Position numbers and translations under genes: made by a program. Shown in pieces: positions 1-12,100 of a DNA stretch of 64,000 nt (positions are counted from its first letter, which is position 1; each line of letters starts with the position of its first letter). The DNA comes from Ignelater luminosus (lineage: Eukaryota > Arthropoda > Insecta > Coleoptera > Elateridae). The notes beneath the pieces were generated by a model, which was given only the letters and a program-made list of their open reading frames with translations, did no database searches and was not told the origin of the DNA. Location of the stretch: the NCBI GenBank assembly GCA_011009095.1, contig VTPC01004385.1:1-64000 (forward strand), in the 5' to 3' direction.

Positions 1-878
1 TAGGTTCGGGGTATTAGCGTATTTAGAAAAATAAATAAAATAAGAAAATATGTTATTTTAGTTTGAAATAATACAGATTTGACCATAAACCAATAAACTA
101 TTTATAGTTTGCAATCCACAAACAAAATTGTAAGACATAATCTTAAAAAGTAACTTTGTTATAAGCAATTAAAATTTGCAGTACGCTAATGCCCCGGTCT
201 CCCCTACCTCCTATTCTTATATGTATGCTCTTTACTAAGATATTATGATGCAATGTTTATAATTTTAAACGTTCATAATATAGTTCTTTTTTAATAATAT
301 GCGTTTCTTATCAACAAATTATGTTTCTTAAATGTAAAGTTTTCTACAGCATAATTTTCTATTTTTCTATTGCATAATACACAATTATTAGATAATTACA
401 AATTAATTCTCAAATGGTTTTAAATTCGACTTGTTTTAACATAACCTATATTAATTAATTCTCATTTTTAGAACAAGGTATTTACTTGTCTTGGGTGGAT
501 TGTTATTCTGAACAGTTTAGTTTTACCTTAAATACTTCATTTTATTAATTCACTTATCCATATTTCACTTCAATATTTCATACTATTATTAATTTTGTCT
601 AGACACATGTACATGTTTTGTATTATTAAGTTAGTATGATGTTCATTTAACCCTGTAATTGGGCATTTGCCTGTAGGGTGTTTATTCCTAAATAAATAAA
701 TTATGATCAACACACAAAACTATAAAATTAATTGAAATAAAATTTTTCTTAAATTTACAGATAATTCTTTAATAAGTAATCATTTAGACAAAGTAAGTTG
801 TCATTAAAGAATTATGGGATTGGCGTGATAAAAATAAAATTTAAATTTTATCATAAAATTATAGTTATTTACGCAATA

Positions 879-985
879 AGTGGGATACACACATTATTAT
901 AGCACGAACGTGGAAATTGCGCAAACGAGGGCGTTAGCCCGAGTTTTGCGTAACCATGTGAGTGCGATAATAGTGTTTCCCACGA
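879..985. repeat. Short imperfect palindromic element
   Basis: The arms gtgggatacacac...atagcac and gtgcgataatagtgttt...cccac are imperfect inverted copies. Between them is a more GC-rich centre with a second small hairpin (gagggcg ttag cccgag). The design resembles the palindrome at 24091-24209, so both may belong to one family of small nonautonomous repeats. No target-site duplication was evident. Confidence 0.5.
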
Positions 986-2997
986 ATTGTGTACAAAATT
1001 TTATGTAGAACTGTTGAATCTTTTGCAAATGAAATCATTTTTGCTGCTCTCAATCATGGACTAACTACTTTCGATCAAGATTTTGTGAATATTAATTCAA
1101 AGTTACAGTTGAATCTCATTGTTCAAAATGATAGCAACAGCGTAAACAGTAAACAAATTTGAAAATATTATCGCACGTGTGCAGTAACCGAAACATTACG
1201 TTATCCCAAAGAGTGCGATTTATAAAATATATCTCACGGTTGTACCACAGAGTAGATAAAGGTGAATTGTACATAAAAAAACATACATTATTAAACACTA
1301 CAATAAAATTTCAAGTGTGCAAGCAATTAAGTAAACTACTAGCAAGTATTACATTGGCTAATCAAATAGAATTAATTATAGAAGACATGAAGAGTGGTTT
1401 TGGACATAAAAATCTTAATTTTGAACAAAAATCGCCGATTCTGATTTTATATTAATTTGTAAACTATAGAATTAAAGAAAAATGAATTGGTTCCTGAAAT
1501 ATGTCACTATTCATAAAATGTAACTTTCTAGTTTATTGCAACACTGTAACTTAACTAATAATCTAAGAAATAGGTTGACCATTTTGTGAAATTGCACTGA
1601 TTATAGCTAATATTTATAGTAATTTTGAGAGAAGAGTTCATTCACTTGTAATAAGCAATTGCGGTATTTGCAATATTCATACCATAACACAGAAACTAGT
1701 AATACGATTGCAAAATCTTTATTTAAAAAAATTGTATACTACAATTTAAGAATATTGTTTATTACATGTGTTTGCCTTATTTTAATGATTACCTAGAAAT
1801 AAAAAAACAATAAAAGTCAACATGAAAATTACAAAAGACTATAATTTATTTTACAAAGTACTGTAACATCATAAAAATACTACAGTATTAGAAGCTCAGT
1901 TATCTGTATTTCAATCAAAGCCCTGCTTTACAAAGAAAAATTAAATTTTCTACCCTATTACGTAGCTACAATACTCTTAAATAAGGTCTTGTATTTGGAT
2001 GCATCCAAGTTATACATAGATGGCAGTAACCGCAATCAATGTGGTCAGTATAATAGAAGTCATATTGCAAAAGTATTTCTTTGTATGCACTGTTTGTTGT
2101 TATTAACAGATGCCAGGATCTGTACGATAGCATTGAATAGTGTATTCCAACTGTGTTGTATTAATCAAGATCAAACATTAACTATTTCTATATTTCTAGC
2201 AAAAAGTTGGTATAAAGAGGCTATATATAAATGTGAACTAGCAGAAAGACACTTAATTTTTTGATACTTGTGATGTTTTACACAGATTTCAGCCGACTAG
2301 TCAACAAAAATCAAATTATAAAATTGGGTATTTCAAAAGGATCTATAACACTAACAACTAATTTCAACAAATTTAATTACTTGCCATGTAGACCAAAATT
2401 ATTTCAGACTACCAAAAGAGAACATTTATGGGCAAAGCTCTGCATTGCATAATTACCATCAATTCTAAAGAAAAAGAGCAAAAATTTCTATTGCTTATAG
2501 TTTTTTTTTTTTGAAGCATCACAATACTTTATAAGTTACTTGCATTTAGTATACTGTTCATCATTTTATTTAAAAAATGCCTGAAACTAGCTTATTTATT
2601 ATTACACAATTTCAATAGTAGTCAATGTATTTGATTATAATATGTGGTAGCACAAATAACTTCAGATAACTGAGTGTTTACTGTAACATTATAAGAAATT
2701 CAAATTAACAAATACAGATTAACTGTCAGTAAAACAACAACAAAAACAAATTACTAAAATGAAGGAATACATGTTATTGAAAGCATGTCATAAGTTGCAA
2801 TGTCAATTTACTGTATTACCAATTCATAACCATTTTCTATGTGTAATATTTCTTTCCAATATGCCTTAATTCATATTCAAAACACATATAGTTAAAAAGA
2901 AGCTTTTCTTTCCTTTTCTACTATTCTTAGCTCAACTTATAACATGATTTCATAAGTTACACCACTTGTAAAAGAAAGAGTTTATAAGTTGTACTGT

Positions 2998-3003
2998 TTA
3001 TTT
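2998..3003 (-). promoter_or_regulatory. Candidate poly(A) signal of TopBP1
   Basis: The minus strand reads AATAAA here, about 100 bases beyond the TopBP1 stop codon at 3106-3108. Position and motif suit a cleavage and polyadenylation signal. In DNA this AT-rich such hexamers are common, so this is only a candidate. Confidence 0.35.
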
Positions 3004-3105
3004 TATTTTCATAAATAATACTCTAATGCAAAATTTAAAGATTAATTCTTTACAAAATGATTAATATAAAAATAAAATTAATTTTTAAAATAACAACAAT
3101 GAAGT

Positions 3106-6100
3106 TCACTTGGAATTATAATAGGATGCAAGCAACGGTACAATGTAATCTCGTACATCATTTGCTGTTCTTTGGAGATATTCGCTTATGTACAATGTAT
3201 TTACACAGTAAATTCCTTGCTTAGCAAGAGGAATGTAATCTGAGATATCTTTAACAAATTTGAGATCCAACAGGCAGTGTGTAGCATGAACTGATTCATT
3301 GTATGGAGGACTGCAACAAATAGTACAATTAATTTTCAAGAAACTGTTTTAGAATCAACACATTATTATTTTTAAGGAATTTATGGATTTATGATCCTGT
3401 TCTGGTTCTTAAAATACAATTTCTTAATGCTGCCTAAAAAGACCATACAAAGAGTCAAAAGTGCACTTTTGCAGATTGAGCATAGAATTTCAAACACAAG
3501 CATAAGTGAGAGTTTTACAATACATAATGCACAATCATTATGCTTTTAAGTGACTTTACGTGAGTAACTGCAACTAATCTTGATTCAATTTGGTTATTGT
3601 TGGTTAATACCTGAAAAGAATAGAAACCACAAGCTTTACAAAAATGGTGCGGTATGTTGATCAAGTAGCATCATGGATAACCGAGAGAATGAAAAGTAAT
3701 CAACATACCACCGCTTACCCAGCTCATAGCTTGTTGTAGTTGTGGTATAACAAATGACATTTAAGTATGCTATCATAACAACTTCCCCTCCATTAACTGT
3801 TCACATAAGGTTTGTTCATTAGTATAGTGGATATTGGACAGTCACAGAACAGTTCTAAACTATTCTGAATTATAACCTCAAATAAACAGATTTATAGGCG
3901 TTTTGCGAGTGACATCAAAGATTGAGAAACTGGTTGTAAAACAATGATTGATCAACTGATTAAAGTTCATATAACTCAATTAATCTTAAAGTATACACTG
4001 TTAAAAACAAACTAAATGCTAACATGAACAATACACAATAAATTGAATAAACTTTCGAAATGTAAATATGTAAATCCCAAACATAACCTTATTTCATCTG
4101 TTTTACCTCCAATCTCTCTAGAAAAAGTCATGTGCCACAAAAAGTCTGTAGGTTGGATTATTTAACCTAATAACACAGTAATATAGTACTTTTTAGAAAT
4201 TTATTCTATTATATTGTAGATAATAATGAATAATCGCCCAGAAGCATATTACATTAGCTATAATTGCTGAAGACACTGTGTTAAGTAGTTCAAGTGAAAA
4301 TGTCCTCCTTGTTAACTAACACTTGGTCTGATTTATTATCTAGGTATAATTAAAATATTTCAACATCAACTAGAAACAATAAAGAAAACACACAATTCAA
4401 ATAGGTTACTTGCCAAATCTAAAAACAAAACTATCATTTTGAATTACATAAATTATGACCATTTTTATAAAGCACTGGTTTCACCACTTTCGTATCTCCT
4501 GCCTACCATGGGTCAGGTCACTGGAGCTGTCATATTATCAGGTTTGTCAAGAGGGTCAAAAGGGTACTTAATCTAGGTGCCAGAAAAGCCCAGTTCAAAA
4601 GCTATGAGCATTTAGGTTAGAAGTTAGCTCATAGAACTGTACTGTACTTAGCACCCCCGTGACCCTCTTGACAAGCCTAACAATATGACCGCTCAATTAA
4701 CTCAATTCGTGTTAGGTGGGAATACGGAAGTGGTGAAACCAGCGCTTTAAAAAAATGCTCATAACTTTTGAACAGGGCTTCTCCGGCACCTAAACCTAAA
4801 CTGGTGCCAAATTCAAACCATCCTCAATCATTTGCAATCTCACTGTATTATAGAATTCAGAGTAAGCATTCTTGCAGTGTACAACAAACATGCAGCAAAT
4901 TCAGGTTTATAATCTAAAAGTTGCTACATCTTTTGACAGCTTATGTTTAATGTTTACAGAATGACACAAATGACAGACCTTTAATCTATAAACATTTATT
5001 GAGTAACTTTTAGTAAAACTTCAAAGAACACTGGACACGTTCAGGGCATTCAACAGACTTAAGAGTTAACTCTCAGTAGTAAGTGCTGAGGGGCAATGCA
5101 ATTCCAATCACTTACATAGCAGAAACGTCCAGTGATTCTGCATTGTTAGCAACTCAACCGTTGAGGTTCGCTGAGTGTCCCTGAATGAACCCATTGTTAC
5201 AACAATATTATGTCAAGGCCTAATCTGAATTCTATAATATTGAAAAAGACTATAAATGGTAGTTTCCAGAGATAATCATCTATCCAAATGCACAGCAAGC
5301 ATACATCTAAGATACCAAAGGTAAATTTTTCTAAATATTCCTTGCAAAAGGAATGTTCAGCTAAAATGCTGTTCCAACTGGCATTGCACAATTTCTTGTT
5401 TCAATTATTTTATGTCAAATAACACACCTAATAAGAAAAAAAACAATAAACAATTCAAATCCAAAGCACACGAAAACAACAGAACAAGTTCCTACTCAAA
5501 GATTTGCACACAACTTTGAACTACTTTACATGCACTGTATGCTCCTACAAATTTAACTTCATATAGGGTGTCCCACGAGGAATGAGCATAACTTCAGGAA
5601 TAGGCAACTTGCATATTTTTCTAAAACATTGTGAAAATGATCTGTAAGTTTATACAATCATTTAATATGAAAAAAATTAGGGCCCTCCTAAAGGTCGTTA
5701 ATTAATAATTAATTATTAAAATTTGCCGCGCATTATGAATATCAAAAACAGTCGACTGCTGCCAAGCTAATGCGTGACGTCATTTAGTGCGATCCGACCG
5801 ACCAACTGATTTACCGCTAGGTTAACTATTTGAAAGGTTGGCATGGTTGGCGTTGTATTATGAGGAATTACTGTCAAAGTAAGAAGAGTTGTCTCTTCTC
5901 AAACATGTACATATGTTCAAAATATTTATTTAATTATTGGTTTTTTATATTTAATTTCAGTGGGCATTTTAATCTTAAATATAAAGCAATACGTCGTAAG
6001 TTACGCGTACTTATAATGGAAGAAACAGCTTCTGCATATTATAAATATTGCATAACACCACAATGCAATAATACAACAGTGATGACGTCTAATAAATTAT

Positions 6101-9100
6101 TTATTAGATTGCCATTTGAAGCGAAAAAACGAAAAAAGTGGTTAACAGCGTGTAGAAGATTACCAAAAAGTATTTCCCACATTTTCATTATATGTATTCT
6201 CTTACCACTAAAGGCTGTGGAAGATTAATTTCTTTCTTCTGTTTCCGATCATACCGTTTTGTAGTCTGCACGGGATTTAGTGGTATGTTCTTTGTTATCA
6301 TTGTTACGATGGAATTGTGGTTCCATCGAATAACACAAATATTTGATACAGAGTCAAGCCTATAATCAAATGCTCCTCTATACGTCTTTTTTCATTATTT
6401 CTGTAGAATCCACACTACAATTTTAAATGCGGTTGTCTCGTATAGTTCCTGTTGCAAATATGTGATTTTGGGAGAGATAATGCAACACTTATGCAATATC
6501 AATCAGACAATGATCTGAATAAGCAAAATCTTTACTGCCAGTTCCGGATCCGCATCTGTAGAATTTTCACTATATCCTATTCGAACCTTTAAAATTTAAA
6601 TTACCTTATGGTGTTATTTGTAGTAGGTACGTTTATAAATTTTAAAATATTTCTTGCTTCCTATTATGTTGTTTAAAAGTCTGTTATTTACAACCAAACC
6701 AAACAAATCTGCAGAACTTGCAGCCCCTTTGTCGGTCTAACACTATGGGCTAACTATATTATACGCTAGCGGAGTGGACAATGAATCACGCCGTTGATGC
6801 GATAACGCAACATTATTTTCTGAACACTAAAATTACAGGAAAAAAACTTTTTTTTTAAATTTTTTCTGTTAGAACATGTGTATTTATATCTCATCAATAT
6901 AACATTACAAAATATTTAGGTTTTTCAATATAATAATGTAGTTATGAGAAATTGTAGGAAGAAATCTTTTAACTAGCGAAGTTGATCAAATTCATATGCA
7001 AATTTTAACAAAAGAATAATAATTTTTTGTAATGAGAAAAATATATATTTACACACTACAAAACATCATCTTATAGCAGATACTTTAATATATCTGATAT
7101 CGTTTTATTGTACTTGATAAAAAATTATTACTTTAATGTTGCGTTTTCGCATCAATGGCCGTTAATGGGTTAATTCAAAAAATAAAGTTTTCTTACAAAT
7201 TTTTGTTTGTTACTTATGTCACTTTTCATTACTCTGTACACAAAATCGAATCAACTAGGTTACTTACTAATCTGTTTTTACACCGCAAACTTTCGCTAAC
7301 GCCAAACATTCGTTGTTTTTAACATATTCAGCTAGCATTAAAGCATCAATCATTGGCAAATTGTCCGATTGAGCTTTGCTGAAACCTTCCTCTGTCATAA
7401 TTATTATTGAAGTAGTACTATAAATAAAAAACGAAACCTTAATATGACACCAATTCACTGATGTATACCATGTATACAGCCGCGTTTAGCTTTACTTTGG
7501 TGGGCGGAGTCACCAATGTGAAGGTGTATTTTTGCACGTGACAAAATTTAAATTATTAGCTAACTTTAATCATCTGTAATTAATGTATTGTATAAAAAAA
7601 TTGCTTTTTTTTACAGTTCACGTGGTTTTTATTGCCAGATCTAGATATTTAAGCAATTTTGAAGAAAATTAAATTCTCATGCAAGTTGCCTATTGATAGT
7701 AAAAGTCATTTTAAGTACAGAGTGTCCAAAGTTATATGTCCACCCCCACAATAAGCCTTATTTTTGACAGAAGTCAAACTTGTAATGTTACTTTCTTAAA
7801 GTAGCCACTGCACCATGTAAACATTTGTAAAGATATTTTTACATTCAGTTTTCCAATGACTTCTTTCAATCATCCTGGCTTATAAACAAGGAGCGGTATC
7901 AGTTAGTTGATGCGTTATGAAGAGAATGGTGACGTGATTGTACCAGCAATAGAGCGTTTACCAAGTATTATATCAATGTACATACACATGCATATAATAA
8001 AATGAAAATGTGTTGCACCACTGGCCTGTGCTTACCTTACACAAAATACGTCATTATTTTACGCGAATTGCACATATTTAGTCATCCACCTAAGTAAGTA
8101 ATATCGATAAACTAAATGTGTTTAAATGCATCGCTGTCAGGTATACGAACAACTTTACTGGACCATCAACTATTTGATACCGCTCCTTGCTTATAAAGAT
8201 CCAATTGAGGTAAAATGTTCTAATATTAAATTATTAGACTTAATTATTATATGTTTTATCATGCTATAAAATATGACACCATATGCAGGATTTTTTGCTT
8301 AATTGATTGATTAAAGAAAAAATGCCACTTTATTGTGGAGAAATTAAAACTGATTTGTATGTAACTATAAGAATTTTTTGATTTCCTAGAATTCTACCTC
8401 CTGGTCGTTCATATACATTCTATAAATTTCATATCTCTATCTTTCAAAATAAAACTGACTTATAGAGGTAAACATGTAACTTGGGACACCCTAAACAAAA
8501 GTTCATATAAACATATGTCCTAGTTTATTCCATTATGTGGACACAGTTGATTGGATTTTAATGTTTGGAATTTTAAAAATTTAGAAAATAAATGCATCAA
8601 CGATAATTGTAATAACAGTAACAACCAGTTTCACACAATTGTTGAAAAGCCCTATTAAACCGTTTTTGATTCAGTGACCAAGTCAGCACTACTTGTATTG
8701 CAAAAGGCATTAAAATTAAAATAGCTGCAGCCAGTGTTGTGCAAATTTTAGTCAGACTAGCAATTAACAATCATGATTAGAAATTTAGTTGTTAATCATC
8801 ATGATTAATTTACTCGTACTCAATTCTTAATAATAAACATCTTTATTGGAAGGAACAGCTACATTAATGTATTTACACAAAAAAAGCAAGACGAAGTTCA
8901 GCTGGTGACATGATGCATCATCATAATCAATAATCATTAGTCTGATTAAATTTTGTCTAACATTGTTCAAAACAAAGTAGAATCAAGCACATGTTCATAG
9001 ATTTTTTTGCTTAAGACGACCTCTACTATTAGCTCCTGAAATTCTGACCATTTCTTGCAAGACACCCTGTATTTTAAAATAACCTTTTATAAAGTTAAAA

Positions 9101-12100
9101 TTACCTGGCTTCTACAATAATTCCACCCCCAGCCTCAATAACACGAACAATCGACTCTTTTTTCTGAGCTACAACAATAGCTCGCATATCATGGAAAGGT
9201 CCATAACCACGTTTGGAAATTTCTTTACGCCAATAATGCATCGCAACTATTCGAGTTTCATTCTCTTTGTTTGCTTGCATATGAATGTTGTCTTTTGATT
9301 TTGGATTACCGTATTCATAAGGTTCTTCCTAAAATACATATAATAATGTACAGTTCATAATAATTACATATTTACATACATCGACAAGTTTTCCTTCTTC
9401 AAAGCACTTATCAACATACGAACAATGAAGGATCCATTTTCCAGAAGCTATACATGATAATATCTTTTCATTTCGCATAGGTTTAGAGCAAATTAAATGA
9501 GTACACGAAGGATCAAAGTTAGACTGGTTAGTTATTACACCACCTACACTTTCTAAACGTTGGATGAGTAATTCCCTTGTATCTTGTTCTATACCAGAAA
9601 ACATAAAAATTGGTGAGGTGTTCTGCTGTTCTTGCTATAAAAAATACATCAAATTAAAATGGATCAAAATGACAAAAAAAAACCAATTTACCTCTGTGAA
9701 GACACAATCCATGCAGTCATCCCAACCAACCGTATTTGGTTGTGAATCTTTCACTTCTGAAGCTAAAAAGTTTACATTTAATTTATCAATTATTTATTTC
9801 TTTTCTACAACATCCAAGAATTAATCTTACCTACAACAGGTAAAGTTGACTGTCTTCTACTTTTGGAATTTAACTCCTTTCCACCACTAGATGTTAGCAT
9901 ATCTTGTAACTGTTGTAAATGATTATCAACAATGTCATCTGGTATGTTCTACAAAAAATTATTAAAATAATTCTACATTTCTAAAGCCAGATCAAAATAA
10001 AGTCTTACATCATTACTATGATTTGTTGAAGGCTCTTCATCTTTTGTATCAAAATCTGGTTGTTCTGATTTATTGACATTCTCACCATCTCTTGGTGGAC
10101 AAACTTTATCCCACAATTTACGTTTTAACTCGGAAAGTGGCTAGAAAATAACGTTCATAATGAGTATCATGAATTGTAATTAGATTGTAAAAATTATTAC
10201 AGTGCTCTTCCTTCTTGGTTTATGTTCTGGAAAAGTGTTTAAAAATCTCAACATTTGTTTTCGTAAATTTGGTGAAGGATTAGGATTGATAAAAGCTCCT
10301 AAAGGTGTATCCGGGGTATCAACATGATCCCAAGGTTTTGGAAAAGGTAAACTCTCTTTTGGAGTTCCTAGCAAGTTGTTTTTCCGTGCTTCTGTAATTA
10401 GCTTTTGCACTGGTGTAACTTGGCTACAGATTTCTGAGGTGTCATGTACATTCTTAAGTATTTTATTCTTTGGTGTGTGTTCAGTCTCTGTGAAGAAAAA
10501 AATGAGCAATTATTCCAACTCAATCGAGAAAGTTAAGTAATTTACCCGAATTATTTAGATTCAATCTTGCATTCGTACTTATAGGTGGGGTATTATTAGT
10601 ATATGAATTATAAAAACGTTCACTTTCTGTGGTAGGTGTGGACACATTCTCTTTATTTTCAAATGATGAAGTGGATAGATTTTCAACTGGGTTTGTAATA
10701 TTGGATTTTGAAGTAGAATCTCTAACACTAGATGGTAAAGATGACCTTGTTGAAACAGAATTATTATTATCTGAGATGCTCTTTTCAGAGGTGGTTGATT
10801 CTTTTCTTAAAGGACCTATAATAAGTATAATAATAAAACAAAAATTTAAATTTAATGAAAAACATTACTAACATTTTGCTTCACCAATCAAATATAAACT
10901 TTCACTAGGTAATTTGAAAGTGCGAGCACATTCCAATAACCAATCTTTGGTTACAACTGGCAGTCCCCATTTAATAGCAGCTGCATATTTTTTCCCACTT
11001 GGCACAAGACTAACTAAATGAGTAGATGCTACAATACGAGTCTCAGTCGAGTTTATCCTAGAAAACTGTTCCTGGTAAACACCTCCTAACTGGATTATCA
11101 AATTTCTTAAGAAGTTTCGTTCATAACTGACATAACTGCTTATAGTAACTACACAACTACTTAGAGGATTTGCACCATCTTTTATTGAAATTGGGCGATG
11201 AAAATATTCTATAGGGCGAATTTCATTTTCCTGCCAACATTCTGAAATCCATAAATCAGTTACTGTTTCTGCAGCTACTTGTTTCAATTCTGAACTAAAT
11301 ACAGGAACTACAGCATAATCAGGAACTCCTTTGTATAATCTTGACACTACTTTGCCTGACATAGATTCTACAGCAAGTTTAACTTGTTCTTGTTGTTCTT
11401 CTGTGAAACCTACTATAACAAATTTTAATCCTTCATATATGGGTTCATTTGGTTGACTGCTATCATCAACCGCTGATGATAATGATCCTCTACCAGGCGA
11501 TGAATTTGGAAGTTTAGTGTGTAAAGATTCTTCATTTCTTGAATTTACACTGATTTCCGAAGCCTTTGGATTTTCTTTTGATTGTGTGGTTATAACTTTA
11601 GCAGTTAGTTGTTGTTCTACATTTTGTTTAGAATCAGCATCTTGCAAAAGTTTTGCCAATGTATCTTCTTCACCTTAAACATTTGCTTATTGTAGATTAT
11701 AAAGCTTTATTCACAACCTCAAAATTAGTACTTGAAATTAACCTTCAATTGTTTCGTTAATTTAGTTAAAGTAAGCATTTGCAACTGACAAAATTAATCC
11801 ATAAAATTAATACGTATATGGTTGAGTAACATAGTAAAATTCATTATAGAGAACAACCGCGTGACATATTTTCCTTTTTCTCAAATTCATCATTGCAGAT
11901 AGCAAGAACTACTACACAAATAATAATGTAAACAAATTCAACGTTATCTTCTAAAAGTTCTAACCTGTAAAAATGAAACAAGCAAAATAACAGTTCCTGA
12001 CGCGTGTGCATCACGCTTCCTTCCATATAATTAATCCATAAAAGTTTGGAGTATGCAAACTTCTACGTTAAGTATTAATTTTAATGGTTAATTCTAGACG

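Larger units (their letters stand above)
1..3105. other. Intergenic DNA downstream of TopBP1
   Basis: Very AT-rich DNA with no coding exon I can support. Open frames at 1159-1455 and 1989-2264 have no recognisable domain and no convincing splice context. The segment contains the short palindromic element at 879-985 and, close to TopBP1, the likely 3' untranslated region of that minus-strand gene. Otherwise I see nothing in it. Confidence 0.6.
5570..7726. mobile_element. DNA transposon remnant carrying a THAP-type ORF
   Basis: The left edge is taken at gggtgtcccacgagg. A 16-base motif, aataggcaacttgcat, occurs at 5599-5614 and as its reverse complement at 7679-7694, each about 30 bases inside the proposed ends. 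Two ORF fragments face inward: a THAP-like N terminus (6016, plus strand) and a short exon (7398, minus strand). A smaller inverted-repeat element at 6792-7158 sits inside. The outer terminal similarity is weak and no duplication was seen, so the borders are uncertain. Confidence 0.45.
3106..9634 (-). other. mus101 (TopBP1): TopBP1 exons 15-17: BRCT7/BRCT8
   Basis: Exon 15 (MFSGIEQDTRELLIQRLESV, FDPSCTHLICSKPMRNEK, SGKWILHCSYVD) matches BRCT7 closely. Exons 16-17 give BRCT8 (MHYWRKEI, HDMRAIVVAQ, GGGIIVEA, then THCLLDLKF and GIYCVNTLYISEYL). The last two exons are separated by a 5.8-kb intron packed with repeats, so a gene finder could easily lose the final exon at 3106-3310. The AG|T phase and the family match across the junction support it. 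Confidence 0.88.

Noticed and set aside
3640..3720. Hairpin considered as a tRNA or structured RNA
   Set aside because: Only an 11-base stem with a bulge around a ~40-base loop; no cloverleaf arms or promoter boxes.
10868..10884. In-frame extension of TopBP1 exon 9 to a stop (GEAKC)
   Set aside because: Exon 10 phase and the gtgaag donor show that this is the start of the intron.
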